The position numbers and the translations under genes were made by a program. From DAOUMF01 sp034411955 (GTDB lineage Bacteria; Chloroflexota; Dehalococcoidia; SM23-28-2; RBG-16-64-32): DNA of 23,394 bases. Of the stretch, positions 8,059 through 15,786 are shown one piece after another (within the stretch, counting starts at the first letter, position 1; the number at the start of each line of letters is the position of its first letter). Location of the stretch: the NCBI GenBank assembly GCA_034411955.1, contig DAOUMF010000102.1, positions 1 to 23,394 on the forward strand. The letters are read 5' to 3'. The notes below the pieces were generated by a model that saw only the letters and a list, made by a program, of their open reading frames with translations, did not search any database and was not told the origin of the DNA.

Positions 8059-9009
8059 CTAGTATCGCCGGGCCCTTACGCCAGGCACGGGCAGTCGCTC
8101 CAGGCACTCCCGCACGACCTCAGCGGTGGTCAGCCCCTTGACCCGCGCCTGTGAGTTAAGGAGGATACGGTGGCCCAGGGCAGGGTAGGCCAGCGCCTTG
8201 ACGTCATCCGGCAGGACGTAGTCGCGGCCGTCCAGGAGGGCTCTGGCCTGGCCCAGCCGCTGGAGGGCGAGCGAGCCCCGAGGGGAAGCGCCCAGGTACA
8301 CCGAGTCGTGGTTGCGGGTGGCGTCTGCCAGGGCCACGATGTAGTGCTTGACCAGGACATCGATGTAGACCTCTCGGATGGCGGCCTGGAGAGCGCTGAC
8401 GTCCTCTGATCCGCTGACCTGTTCCAGATCGTGCAAGGGGTGGGCGTGGAGTTGACGATCCATCATCGTCACCTCGTCGTGGGCGCCGGGGTAGCCCAAC
8501 TCCAGACGGATCAGGAAGCGATCCAGTTGGGCCTCCGGCAGAGGGAAAGTCCCCTCGTACTCAATGGGGTTCTGGGTGGCCATGACCATGAACGGCTGCG
8601 GCGTCTCATGCGTGACGCCGTCGACGGTGACTTGCCGTTCCTCCATCGCCTCCAGCAAGGCCGACTGAGTCTTTGGAGTGGCGCGGTTGATCTCGTCGGC
8701 CAGCACGATCTGAGATAGGAGGGGGCCCGGGCGAAACTGGAAATCGCCGCTCTTCTGGTCGTAGATGGAGACGCCGGTGACGTCGGTGGGCAGGAGGTCC
8801 GGGGTGAACTGAATGCGACTGAAGGAGCAGCCGCTGGAGCGGGCGAGGCTGCGGGCCAACATGGTCTTGCCGACGCCGGGGACGTCCTCCACCAGCAAAT
8901 GGCCTCCGCACATGAGGGCCATCACGGCCAGTTCTACCTGAGACCGCTTACCGATGATGACCTGTTCTATGTTGTCGACGATGCGCTCAGCGACAGCCCT
9001 GGCGTCCAT
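8059..9009 (-). CDS. moxR: MoxR-family AAA+ ATPase
   Basis: This cytoplasmic AAA+ ATPase has Walker A as DVPGVGKT (residues about 42-49), Walker B as IVLADE (about 101-106) and a sensor-1 region MATQNPIEYEGTFPLPEAQLD typical of the MoxR branch. The C-terminal lid carries GASPRGSLALQRLGQARALL. I place the start at the ATG at 9009 (316 residues, the usual MoxR length) with AGGAG about ten bases upstream. The frame is open to 9081, but those 24 residues are not MoxR-like. MoxR proteins act as chaperone-like ATPases together with the DUF58 and transglutaminase-like proteins encoded just downstream, and the three genes look like one operon. Confidence 0.93.
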   Translation of the reverse strand: MDARAVAERIVDNIEQVIIGKRSQVELAVMALMCGGHLLVEDVPGVGKTMLARSLARSSGCSFSRIQFTPDLLPTDVTGVSIYDQKSGDFQFRPGPLLSQIVLADEINRATPKTQSALLEAMEERQVTVDGVTHETPQPFMVMATQNPIEYEGTFPLPEAQLDRFLIRLELGYPGAHDEVTMMDRQLHAHPLHDLEQVSGSEDVSALQAAIREVYIDVLVKHYIVALADATRNHDSVYLGASPRGSLALQRLGQARALLDGRDYVLPDDVKALAYPALGHRILLNSQARVKGLTTAEVVRECLERLPVPGVRARRY

Positions 9010-9056
9010 GTCGGGCGACTCCTGCAAGATAGACGACCGGTAGGGGACGTATGGGT

Positions 9057-9108
9057 GCGGCGCGCTGGTGCGCCGCCGCAATACCCACCGTAGACCCCCA
9101 CGATTGTA
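9057..9108 (-). promoter_or_regulatory. Candidate promoter and leader hairpin of the moxR operon
   Basis: Minus-strand TACAAT (9108-9103) is preceded by TGG, giving an extended -10 element (TGnTACAAT). No convincing -35 is seen. Between this and the moxR ATG is a perfect 7-bp GC stem, GCGGCGC (9057-9063) with GCGCCGC (9070-9076), around a six-base loop. If the promoter is real, the hairpin sits in the 5' leader about 50 bases before the start codon and could affect translation or mRNA stability. Confidence 0.3.
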
Positions 9109-9425
9109 CCATCTGGAGAAGGCGGCAGGAGCTTGTTTGTGCTGCCCCTCCAGCCCGTTCCGTCACCTGACGCGGATGGCTTCCCGATGCGCGGCCAGGC
9201 CACAACCCCGTTCAGTGACGGCCGATCGGCGGCCCTGTTGACAGCGTCCTGCCGCAGGTGCAGAACCTCGGCAGCGGGCAGTGACGCCGGTTCCCCTCAT
9301 AGGGGTTGGCGCCTCCTTTCGCGCCAGCGCGGCTCCCTGTCCGCCTTGTGCCGGAGGCGTCCCTCTAGTGCACTTCCCGGTGTCAAGGTGCTGGGGCCGG
9401 GGCTGGCTCGCTGGTGCTAGTTGTG
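9109..9425. other. Intergenic region with two small hairpins
   Basis: No protein-like frame is seen. Downstream of the permease gene that ends at 9426 are TGGCGC/GCGCCA (9307-9312 with 9321-9326, eight-base loop) and CCCC/GGGG (9293-9296 with 9302-9305). Together they could slow or end minus-strand transcription of the importer genes, but there is no T-run, so I do not call a terminator. The rest is unremarkable GC-rich DNA. Confidence 0.4.
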
Positions 9426-10358
9426 CTAGCGCCAGCGAGGGTCGAGGGCGTCGCGAAGCCCGTCGCCCAGGAACGTGAAGCAGAGCATCAGCAGGGCGAT
9501 GGCAAGCGCCGGCGGAATCAGTATCCACTCCGTCTCGATGATGAAACGGTAGCCCGTCTCCACGAGGGTGCCGAGGCTTGCCGTTGGCGGCGGCAGCCCG
9601 AAGCCGATGAAGGCGAGGACAGCCTCCGCAAAGATGGCGATGGGGATGCCGAAGGTGATCGCCACGATGATCGGGCTCAGTGTGTTGGGCAACATATGCT
9701 GAAACACGATTCGCGCCTGCGACGAGCCGGTGGCGCGAGCTGCTATCACGAAATCGCGCTCCGCCAGCGATAGCATCTGGCCCCGCACCAAGCGGGCGAT
9801 GGTCGTCCAGCTCACAAAGGCGATGGCGAAGATCACCAGCAGCCGCTCGTTCCCCAGGATAGGCCAGTCCCGTCCGAACAGCACGGCCCGCATCAAGATG
9901 ATGAACAGGAGATCAGGGAACGCATACACGAGGTCGGTAAACCGCATGAGAATATTGTCGCCCAGCCGCCCGGTCAGCGCCGCCGCACCTCCCACCAGCA
10001 CGCCGATGATCACAACTACCACCTGCACGCCGAGGCCGACCTGCAAGGAGATGAGCAGCCCCTGCAGCACCCGCGCCCAGGTGTCCCGCCCCAGGTTGTC
10101 CGTGCCGAAGAAGTGGTCCCAACTGGGCCCTACCTTAACCGCCGAGTAGTCCTGGAACGCGGGGTCGTAGCGCTGCACCCACCCGGCGGTGTTGCCCGCT
10201 ATGGCCAGCGCGGCGATGAGCACCAGGGCGACGAGTGCGGCCATGGCCAGGCGGTTGCGGATCAGCCGCCGGAAGGCGTCCGACCACAGCCCGCGCTCCC
10301 TTCTGATGGCAATCTCGCCGAACTCCTCGATGTGAGCTGCCGCTTCTGCCTCAGCCAT
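9426..10358 (-). CDS. ABC transporter permease, DppC/OppC family
   Basis: This inner-membrane permease belongs to a peptide/nickel-type ABC importer and has 310 residues, normal for DppC. After a hydrophilic N-terminus a first span covers about residues 37-56. The periplasmic DppC signature FFGTDNLGRDTWARVLQG follows, and then further spans. The cytoplasmic EAA loop, which contacts the ATPase, reads RDFVIAARATGSSQARIVFQ (about 201-220). The C-terminus ends in the usual LGDGLRDALDPRWR. The ATG at 10358 lies six bases after the stop of the partner permease gene. Substrate specificity cannot be read from the permease. No ATPase gene follows; the next genes are the unrelated moxR group. Confidence 0.93.
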   Translation of the reverse strand: MAEAEAAAHIEEFGEIAIRRERGLWSDAFRRLIRNRLAMAALVALVLIAALAIAGNTAGWVQRYDPAFQDYSAVKVGPSWDHFFGTDNLGRDTWARVLQGLLISLQVGLGVQVVVVIIGVLVGGAAALTGRLGDNILMRFTDLVYAFPDLLFIILMRAVLFGRDWPILGNERLLVIFAIAFVSWTTIARLVRGQMLSLAERDFVIAARATGSSQARIVFQHMLPNTLSPIIVAITFGIPIAIFAEAVLAFIGFGLPPPTASLGTLVETGYRFIIETEWILIPPALAIALLMLCFTFLGDGLRDALDPRWR

Positions 10359-10364
10359 GTCCGC

Positions 10365-11285
10365 CTACCGATACCTGATACGCGGGTCCACCGCCGCATA
10401 GAGGATGTCCACTACTAGGTTGGCGATGGCCACCACTGTGGCGTAGAAAATGGTAGTGCCCATTATCACCCCGTAGTCGCGGCGAAACACCGCATCCACG
10501 AATGGACGGCCGACGCCGTTAATCTGAAAGATGCGCTCCACGATGAACGAGCCCGTCACCAGGATAGCGCAGATAGGTCCAGCCACCGTCAGTACAGGGA
10601 TCATCGCGTTCTTCACAGCGTGTCGAAGCACCACCACGTGCTCCCTCACCCCCTTGGACCGCGCTGTGCGAATGTAGTCCTGGCGCAGGACCTCCAGCAT
10701 GCTGGCCCTGGTGATCCGGGCGATGTACGCCGCCGGGAGAAGCCCGAGCGAAAGCGCCGGCAGGACCATCTTCTTGTAGTTCCCGAACTCCCACCCCAAC
10801 ACGTCGAACCAGCCCAACTGCACGGAGAACAACAACACCAGCAACGTTGCCGCAACGAAGTTGGGCATCGCGGCCCCCACCGTGGCGAAAAACACACCCA
10901 CGTAGTCCGCCAAGTTGTTCTGGTTGAGGGCGGAGAACACCCCCAGCGACATCCCCGCAACCATGGCGAAAGCGAAGGCCACAAGCCCCAGTTGGGCGGA
11001 CACCCAGAACCCGTCTTTCAGGATGTCAGTCACCTCGCGGTCCTGGCGGAACGAGATGCCCAGGTCGCCGTGCGCCAGGTCCCACAGATAGAGGCTGTAC
11101 TGCTTCAGTATCGGCTCGTCCAGGTTGTATCGCTTCTCAAGGTTGGCCATGGCGGCCGGCGGCAACTGCTTCTCCTGGTCAAAGGGCCCGCCCGGCACCA
11201 AGTGCATCAGGAAGAACGTGATCGTCGCCACCGCCCACACCAGGGGGATCATCCAGAGGATTCGACGGATAACGTATCCGAGCAT
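10365..11285 (-). CDS. ABC transporter permease, DppB/OppB family
   Basis: Partner permease of 306 residues. It opens with the typical MLGYVIRRILWMIPLVW and first span, the HLVPGGPFD loop and the conserved GDLGISFRQDREVTDIL segment. The EAA loop reads EVLRQDYIRTARSKGVRE, and the protein ends in a span and DPRIRYR. With the DppC-type protein it would form the translocation channel for oligopeptides or similar solutes. The ATG at 11285 has no Shine-Dalgarno sequence, but a perfect TATAAT lies 13 bases upstream, so a nearly leaderless transcript is possible. A terminator-like hairpin separates it from the binding-protein gene, suggesting that permease levels are set separately from receptor levels. 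Confidence 0.93.
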   Translation of the reverse strand: MLGYVIRRILWMIPLVWAVATITFFLMHLVPGGPFDQEKQLPPAAMANLEKRYNLDEPILKQYSLYLWDLAHGDLGISFRQDREVTDILKDGFWVSAQLGLVAFAFAMVAGMSLGVFSALNQNNLADYVGVFFATVGAAMPNFVAATLLVLLFSVQLGWFDVLGWEFGNYKKMVLPALSLGLLPAAYIARITRASMLEVLRQDYIRTARSKGVREHVVVLRHAVKNAMIPVLTVAGPICAILVTGSFIVERIFQINGVGRPFVDAVFRRDYGVIMGTTIFYATVVAIANLVVDILYAAVDPRIRYR

Positions 11286-11298
11286 CGTCGTGCTTTAG

Positions 11299-11304
11299 AT
11301 TATA
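11299..11304 (-). promoter_or_regulatory. Consensus -10 box before the dppB-type gene
   Basis: Minus-strand TATAAT matches the -10 consensus fully. It lies in a short A/T-rich island 13 bases before the ATG at 11285. The hexamer 17 bases upstream (TGCACC) is a poor -35. Transcription from here would begin only about six bases before the start codon, consistent with the missing ribosome-binding site. Confidence 0.4.
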
Positions 11305-11343
11305 GACGTAACTGGGGCCGCGGTGCAGCCGGAGGAAAAGCAA

Positions 11344-11374
11344 GCGCGGGGGCCCGATGACGGTACCCCCGCGC
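11344..11374 (-). terminator. Rho-independent-type terminator between receptor and permease genes
   Basis: GCGCGGGGG and CCCCCGCGC form a perfect 9-bp stem around a 13-base loop. On the minus strand it is followed by TTGCTTTTCC. It lies 23 bases after the receptor stop codon. A leaky terminator here would give high receptor and low permease expression, a common arrangement for ABC importers. Confidence 0.65.
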
Positions 11375-11397
11375 CTTCAGCGCCCAAGTGAGTGCTG

Positions 11398-13089
11398 TTA
11401 CTCGGAGAAGCCCCAGGCCTCCGCGATCCAGTCCCCCGCCTGGAAAGCGTCCTGGCCGGCGATGTTCTCCCGCATGCCTACCACATTGGGCTTGATCAGG
11501 TAGTGGTTGTTCTCGTGCCAGTAGGGGGCGATGCCGCAGACCCTGGTGACGATAAGCTCGTTGATGTCCTGGTACAGGCTGATGCGCTCATCGTTGTTGG
11601 TGTTGTAGCGGGCCTCCTCGACCTTGGCATCGATGTCGGGGTCGCTGCAGTTGTACATGTTGAGTGACCCACCTGTGTCGAACAGGCCCAGCACCCAGTT
11701 CTCGGGGTCCGGGTAGTCCTGGATCCAGCCGCCCGGGAAGAGCTGGAACTGCTCGTTGCTGAAGCGGGAGGAGCGCGTCTTGGCGTCCACCACCTCGATA
11801 TCTACATCGATGTTCAGGTGGGTCTTGAAGCTCTGCTGGAGGAACTCCGCCGTGGCCCGCGCGCTCGGGGCGTCGCCCACCAGGATGCTCATGTCCGGGA
11901 AGCCTTCGCCGTTGGGATAGCCAGCGTCGGCCAGGTGCTGCGCTGCCGACTCTGGGTCAAACCCAACCTCGTCCTCGAAGGCGTCGGGTTCCGGCCCGCT
12001 GGTGACGGCAGGGATCCAGCTCGTGCTGGGCTCATTGGCGCCGTCGGCCGCGATCCGGTTATGCTCCTCCCTGTCGATGGCTTGCGATAGCGCCAGCCTG
12101 ACATCGACGTTCGCCAGTGTAGGGTCGTCGAGTTGCATCTCCAGCCCGCGGGTGGACGGCTGCAGGAACTTGAAGTACTCATCGCCTTCGCCGAACTCGC
12201 TGACGACGGTGCTGAGGACGGTGGTGTCCACAAGCGAGAATACCAACTCACCGGTGCGGTAGGCGTTGTTGGCCACCGCCGCGTCATCGATGAACTTAAC
12301 GGTGAGGGTGTCCAGGGTTGGGGTGATACCATTGGGAGCCGCCCAGTTGGGATTCGGCACCAGTGTGACTTCAGCGCCCGGCGTGTAGCTGGTTAGCATG
12401 TATGGGCCATTGTAGGCCAGCTCGGTCGGATCCGTGGGCCAGGAGTCACTGGAGTTAGGCAGCAGGTGCACCGGCGAGGGGAACGTCATCCACAGTGAGA
12501 GGATGATGGTGAACGTGGGCTGGGGCTGGGCCAGCGTGATCTCCAGGGTCGTGTCGTCGATCGCCTTCACGCCGATCGCGTCCTCCAGCGCCTGATCGAA
12601 CCCATCCTCGTTGGTGTAGTGATCGAAGCAGCCGACCAGGTTCTCCAGCACGTAGAAGTACTGACCGGCGTGGATCGGGTTGCAGGTTCGGAGAATCCCG
12701 GCCACGAAGTCCTCGGCCAGCAGGTCGTCGCCGTCGGACCACTTCAGCCCCTCCCTCAACGTGATGGTGTAGACGGTGCCGTCCTCGGAGATCTCCGGAA
12801 GGGCGGCGGCCATCGACGGCTGAGCGACGTTGTCCTTGTCCATCGTGTATAGCCCGCGCCAGATCATCCGATGGAGGGAGATGTCTTGGGCGAAGGCCGA
12901 ATAGTGCGGGTCCAGGGAGTCGAACTCGTGGCCGTGTACCACCATATCGCCGCCCTGGATGCGCTCTCCTGCGGTGGGCGTCTTTCCCGCACCTTCTTCC
13001 TCTTCCCCGCAGGCAGCGAAGGCTAGGACTGCGATGGTGGCTAACACGGCCAACACCCACAGCCCCCATATCTTGCGCGGCCGCTCCAT
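11398..13089 (-). CDS. ABC transporter substrate-binding lipoprotein, family 5 (peptide/nickel type)
   Basis: This extracytoplasmic receptor delivers substrate to the two permeases encoded downstream. From the ATG at 13089 it has 563 residues. The signal peptide ends in LAFAAC, with Cys27 as the probable lipidation site, followed by an acidic Glu run. Family 5 features are GGDMVVHGHEFDSLDPH, LREGLKWSDGDDLLAEDFV and, near the C-terminus, FPGGWIQDYPDPENWV. The start is supported by a strong AAAGGAGG seven bases upstream; the frame extends to 13179, but those residues lack a lipoprotein signal. Family 5 receptors bind oligopeptides, dipeptides, nickel chelates or sugars, and the sequence alone does not decide. 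Cysteines at LRTCNP and LVGCFD may form a disulfide. Confidence 0.92.
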   Translation of the reverse strand: MERPRKIWGLWVLAVLATIAVLAFAACGEEEEGAGKTPTAGERIQGGDMVVHGHEFDSLDPHYSAFAQDISLHRMIWRGLYTMDKDNVAQPSMAAALPEISEDGTVYTITLREGLKWSDGDDLLAEDFVAGILRTCNPIHAGQYFYVLENLVGCFDHYTNEDGFDQALEDAIGVKAIDDTTLEITLAQPQPTFTIILSLWMTFPSPVHLLPNSSDSWPTDPTELAYNGPYMLTSYTPGAEVTLVPNPNWAAPNGITPTLDTLTVKFIDDAAVANNAYRTGELVFSLVDTTVLSTVVSEFGEGDEYFKFLQPSTRGLEMQLDDPTLANVDVRLALSQAIDREEHNRIAADGANEPSTSWIPAVTSGPEPDAFEDEVGFDPESAAQHLADAGYPNGEGFPDMSILVGDAPSARATAEFLQQSFKTHLNIDVDIEVVDAKTRSSRFSNEQFQLFPGGWIQDYPDPENWVLGLFDTGGSLNMYNCSDPDIDAKVEEARYNTNNDERISLYQDINELIVTRVCGIAPYWHENNHYLIKPNVVGMRENIAGQDAFQAGDWIAEAWGFSE

Positions 13090-13126
13090 TGAGGGCCTCC
13101 TTTCTTGGCTCCGCCCAGACGGTGGC

Positions 13127-13155
13127 AATGTACTCCTACTCCACTTCGAATGCAA
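13127..13155 (-). promoter_or_regulatory. Putative promoter of the receptor gene
   Basis: On the minus strand TTGCAT (13155-13150) and TACATT (13132-13127) are spaced by 17 bases, each 4/6 to the sigma-70 consensus. The -10 ends 37 bases before the ATG at 13089, giving a leader of about 30 bases that includes the AAAGGAGG site. Confidence 0.35.
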
Positions 13156-13944
13156 GGTCTTCGCGTGGATCTCACACATGCAAACGAGATCGAGGCTAGG
13201 AGGTTAATCGTCTGGGATCAGAAAACAGGGGGATTCGCCACATTAGGGCATGCGACTCAACGTCCAGGGGCCGGTAGATCCCCGATACGGCGACGTCTAG
13301 ACCTGGTTTCGCTCAAGCTAGCACGGGGGAAGCAAGATGCCTTGGCCCGAAAGCAGGCTGACCCGCGTCCATCTTCCAGTACGCTTGCCTACCCCCCGAA
13401 CGCACACCATGTGTGGTTGGTGCCGGAGGACACAAAGCAGAATGGCGTTTGGCTTGGCAGCTTAAGAGATGGGCGCGTGCCGCAGGGCAACATCCCTGTG
13501 TGATTGCCATTTGGGCATGGGAGACTTTGACGTTAGCGCCGCCCGCAATTGGGCTATCCCGTCCAGATGCTCCCTCATGGGGAGCAGGTCGGTCGTCAGG
13601 TAAGGCCACCACACGGGGAGTATTCCCTTTTGAGCTTGACTGAGACATGTAGCTGGGCGCGGACAGAAAGCCTGCGCTGCAGCGTGCCGCCGCCCACGTG
13701 CCAGTACCTCTTGCATTCGGAGCACTGCATGTCCGATCCTCGCCTTCTGCGGTGCGTACCTCTCCCGGACCCGATTCAGAGGCGTCCTTCGCAGTAGGAA
13801 AGGCCGCCGCATCCTCATTTCAGCGTAGGGCCTGCGGCAGCCCGATTAAGCGACTTCAGTTACATCCCGCAAAGGTAGCTCGCAGCCTCTCACATGACAT
13901 CGATCAGCCTGTCGCGGCCCAGCCTGCGGTCCGCGGCCGCTCGT
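13156..13944. other. Gene-poor region of about 790 bases
   Basis: No frame on either strand resembles a known protein. Minus-strand frames at 13313-13648 and 13462-13818 are open but Arg/Pro-rich and mutually overlapping. A short minus-strand frame at 13596-13730 (44 codons) begins MQCSECKRYWHVGG, has a CxxC pair and is preceded by GAGG. It could be a tiny zinc-binding protein or the broken end of one, but support is thin. No tRNA, hairpin terminator or repeat of note was found. Confidence 0.45.
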
Positions 13945-14937
13945 CTAGTCGGGGATGGCCAGGGCGATGAGCCAGCCAAGGCCGAAGCAGATGGGGAACG
14001 TGAGCACCCAGGCGGCCACGATTTTGTAGGCGACGCCACAGCGCACGGAAGAAACACGGCGGGTGGCCCCTACCCCCATGATGGCGGTGCCGATGGTGTG
14101 CGTGGTGCTCAGGGGGATGCCAAACCGAGCGGTGACCGCAAGCGTGGTCGCGGCTGCGGTCTCCGCGGCGAACCCCTGGTAGGTCTCCAGATGAGTGACC
14201 CGCATGCCCAGGGTGCGGATGATGCGCCAGCCTCCGGTCGCGGTGCTGAGACCCAGGGTGCCGGCACCCAGGAGGATGACCCACACCGGGACGCTGAACT
14301 CGCTGGTTGGGGTGTCATTGTAGATGGCGAGAGCCATCGCCATTACGCCGATGGCCTTCTGACCGTCCGCGGTACCGTGGCTCCAGGCCATGAAGGCGGA
14401 CGAGCCCAGTTGCAGCCATCCGAAGAGGCGCCGGGAGCGAGACGGGCTGGCGCGGACAAAGAGCCAGAGGATCAGGAGCATGAGGATGAAGCCGCCGACA
14501 AAGCCGCCGAGGACGGCTGTGGCCACGCCCGTGAACACCTTGGTCCAGCCGGTCCACTTGATAACATCCCAGCCAGCCACTTGGACGGCGGCACCAGCGA
14601 TGCCGGCCACTATGCCGTGGCTCTCGCTGGTGGGCAGACTCAGGTAAGCGGCGAAGCTGCTCCAGAAAACCACGGCCAGGGCCGCCGCCACGGCGGTCTC
14701 CAGGCCGATCACCTGGATGTCCACGATGTCCTTCCCTATGGTGGTGGCGACGGCAGTGCCGGAAAGTGCCCCCAGCAGGTTGAACACACCAGCCATGATC
14801 ACCGCCGCCGCCGGTGTCAGCACCCGCGTGGACACAACGGTAGCCACCGCATTGGGGGCGTCGGTCCAGCCGTTCACCGCCTCGAAAGCGAGGATCGCCA
14901 CGAAGGCGAAGACCAGGAAGCCGAAGGTTTCGGTCAA
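13945..14937 (-). CDS. pit: Inorganic phosphate transporter, PiT family
   Basis: This 330-residue multi-span membrane protein carries the two PiT repeats. The first is NGWTDAPNAVATVVSTRVL near the N-terminus. The second is AWSHGTADGQKAIGVMAM in the middle. Both are variants of the usual NG(F/A)HD.ANA and HG.ND.QK signatures. The second half ends with PLSTTHTIGTAIMGVGATRR, also typical. The family moves phosphate, usually as a metal-phosphate complex, using the proton or sodium gradient. The start is TTG at 14937; no ATG or GTG lies near the expected N-terminus, and the first span begins a few residues later. A strong hairpin lies between this gene and the DUF47 gene 60 bases upstream, so expression may depend on read-through. 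The pairing with DUF47 supports the assignment. Confidence 0.92.
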   Translation of the reverse strand: MTETFGFLVFAFVAILAFEAVNGWTDAPNAVATVVSTRVLTPAAAVIMAGVFNLLGALSGTAVATTIGKDIVDIQVIGLETAVAAALAVVFWSSFAAYLSLPTSESHGIVAGIAGAAVQVAGWDVIKWTGWTKVFTGVATAVLGGFVGGFILMLLILWLFVRASPSRSRRLFGWLQLGSSAFMAWSHGTADGQKAIGVMAMALAIYNDTPTSEFSVPVWVILLGAGTLGLSTATGGWRIIRTLGMRVTHLETYQGFAAETAAATTLAVTARFGIPLSTTHTIGTAIMGVGATRRVSSVRCGVAYKIVAAWVLTFPICFGLGWLIALAIPD

Positions 14938-14952
14938 AGCCTGTGAAGCGAA

Positions 14953-14977
14953 AAGAGGGAAGCGGCGCTTCCCTCTT
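14953..14977 (-). terminator. 11-bp hairpin between the DUF47 and pit genes
   Basis: AAGAGGGAAGC and GCTTCCCTCTT pair perfectly around a three-base loop. On the minus strand the stem ends in TT and is followed by TTCGCTTC, a short U-rich tail. It lies after the DUF47 stop and 15 bases before the TTG start of pit, so it may act as an attenuating terminator or control access to the pit start. Confidence 0.6.
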
Positions 14978-14997
14978 GAGACGGGCTGGCCGTGCGG

Positions 14998-15624
14998 TTA
15001 GGCATGTTTGAGGACGATCGCCTCCAGAACGTGAGCCACGTGCTCGCAGGCGTCAGTGGCCCGCTCCAGTTCGCGATAGACATCGCGCCACTTGATGATG
15101 TCGACAGAGCTCATCTCGCCCTGGAATAGCTCAGCCATCGAGATGAGGAACAGGCTATCGGCCTCATTTTCGAGGCGGTTGACCTCCTCTAGTTGCTCCA
15201 GGAGCGACTTAAGCTGGCCCCTGCGGCGCAGGGCAGAGATCGCCCTCTCCAGTTGCAGACACTGCAGACGGATGAGGTCAGCCAGGCCACGAGCGGCGGG
15301 GGTGGGCTGTGAGATACCGTAGGTTCGGATAGCCGTGGACGAGCCTTCAATGTAGTCCATCACGTCGTCCATACGCTCGGCGAGCGCGGCGATGTCCTCG
15401 CGGTCAAAAGGAGTGACGAAGGTCTGGTAGACCTGCCGATAGATCTCGTGGGTGACCTCGTCGGCCTCGTGCTCTAGGTCCCGTAAGTGGGCGGTCTTCG
15501 CCTCTACGTTCTCGAAGTGTGTGATGAGATCGGCCAAAGCCTCGCTGGCCACCACCAGCCTATGAGCGCTTTCGTCGAACAGATCATAGAAACGCCCGCT
15601 ACGGGGGATCAGTGAGAAGCGCAT
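14998..15624 (-). CDS. DUF47/PhoU-like Pit accessory protein
   Basis: This 208-residue all-helical protein has the DUF47 layout, starting RFSLIPRSGRFYDLFDESAH. It contains DLEHEADEVTHEIYRQVYQTFVTPFDREDI with the conserved EHEAD metal-binding-type motif, then AERMDDVMDYIEG. A second motif, RLENEADSLF, is followed by WRDVYRELERATDACEHVAHVLEAIVLKHA. DUF47 genes usually precede pit, and the product is thought to regulate phosphate flux through the transporter, as PhoU does for Pst. The ATG at 15624 has a modest GGCGGAG site. A candidate promoter lies about 130 bases upstream (15758-15786). It acts in the cytoplasm or at the inner membrane face. Confidence 0.93.
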   Translation of the reverse strand: MRFSLIPRSGRFYDLFDESAHRLVVASEALADLITHFENVEAKTAHLRDLEHEADEVTHEIYRQVYQTFVTPFDREDIAALAERMDDVMDYIEGSSTAIRTYGISQPTPAARGLADLIRLQCLQLERAISALRRRGQLKSLLEQLEEVNRLENEADSLFLISMAELFQGEMSSVDIIKWRDVYRELERATDACEHVAHVLEAIVLKHA

Positions 15625-15757
15625 GGCGCTCCGCCAGTCAGGCCATTTCTCTTGCCCAGCGGGAGGCTCAATTCGCCTTGGGTTCGGCTGTTCGTTCTCG
15701 GGGCTTTCGTGAAACCGATGCTAGTTCCGATTTCTGCGTTCAGGCACTTTCAAAACA

Positions 15758-15786
15758 AACGTACCAACCACCCCAGACACTGTCAA
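15758..15786 (-). promoter_or_regulatory. Putative promoter of the DUF47-pit operon
   Basis: On the minus strand a perfect TTGACA (15786-15781) is followed after 17 bases by TACGTT (15763-15758), a 3/6 match to -10. It overlaps the stop codon of the uppP remnant. The leader would be about 130 bases. No PHO box was recognised. Confidence 0.35.

Noticed and set aside
13462..13818. 118-residue minus-strand frame in the gene-poor stretch
   Set aside because: Arg/Ala-rich composition, no motif, no ribosome-binding site, and it overlaps other equally weak frames.
13894..14946. 350-residue plus-strand open frame opposite pit
   Set aside because: Antisense of a clear PiT transporter; the product is Gly/His/Asp-rich with no fold-like pattern.
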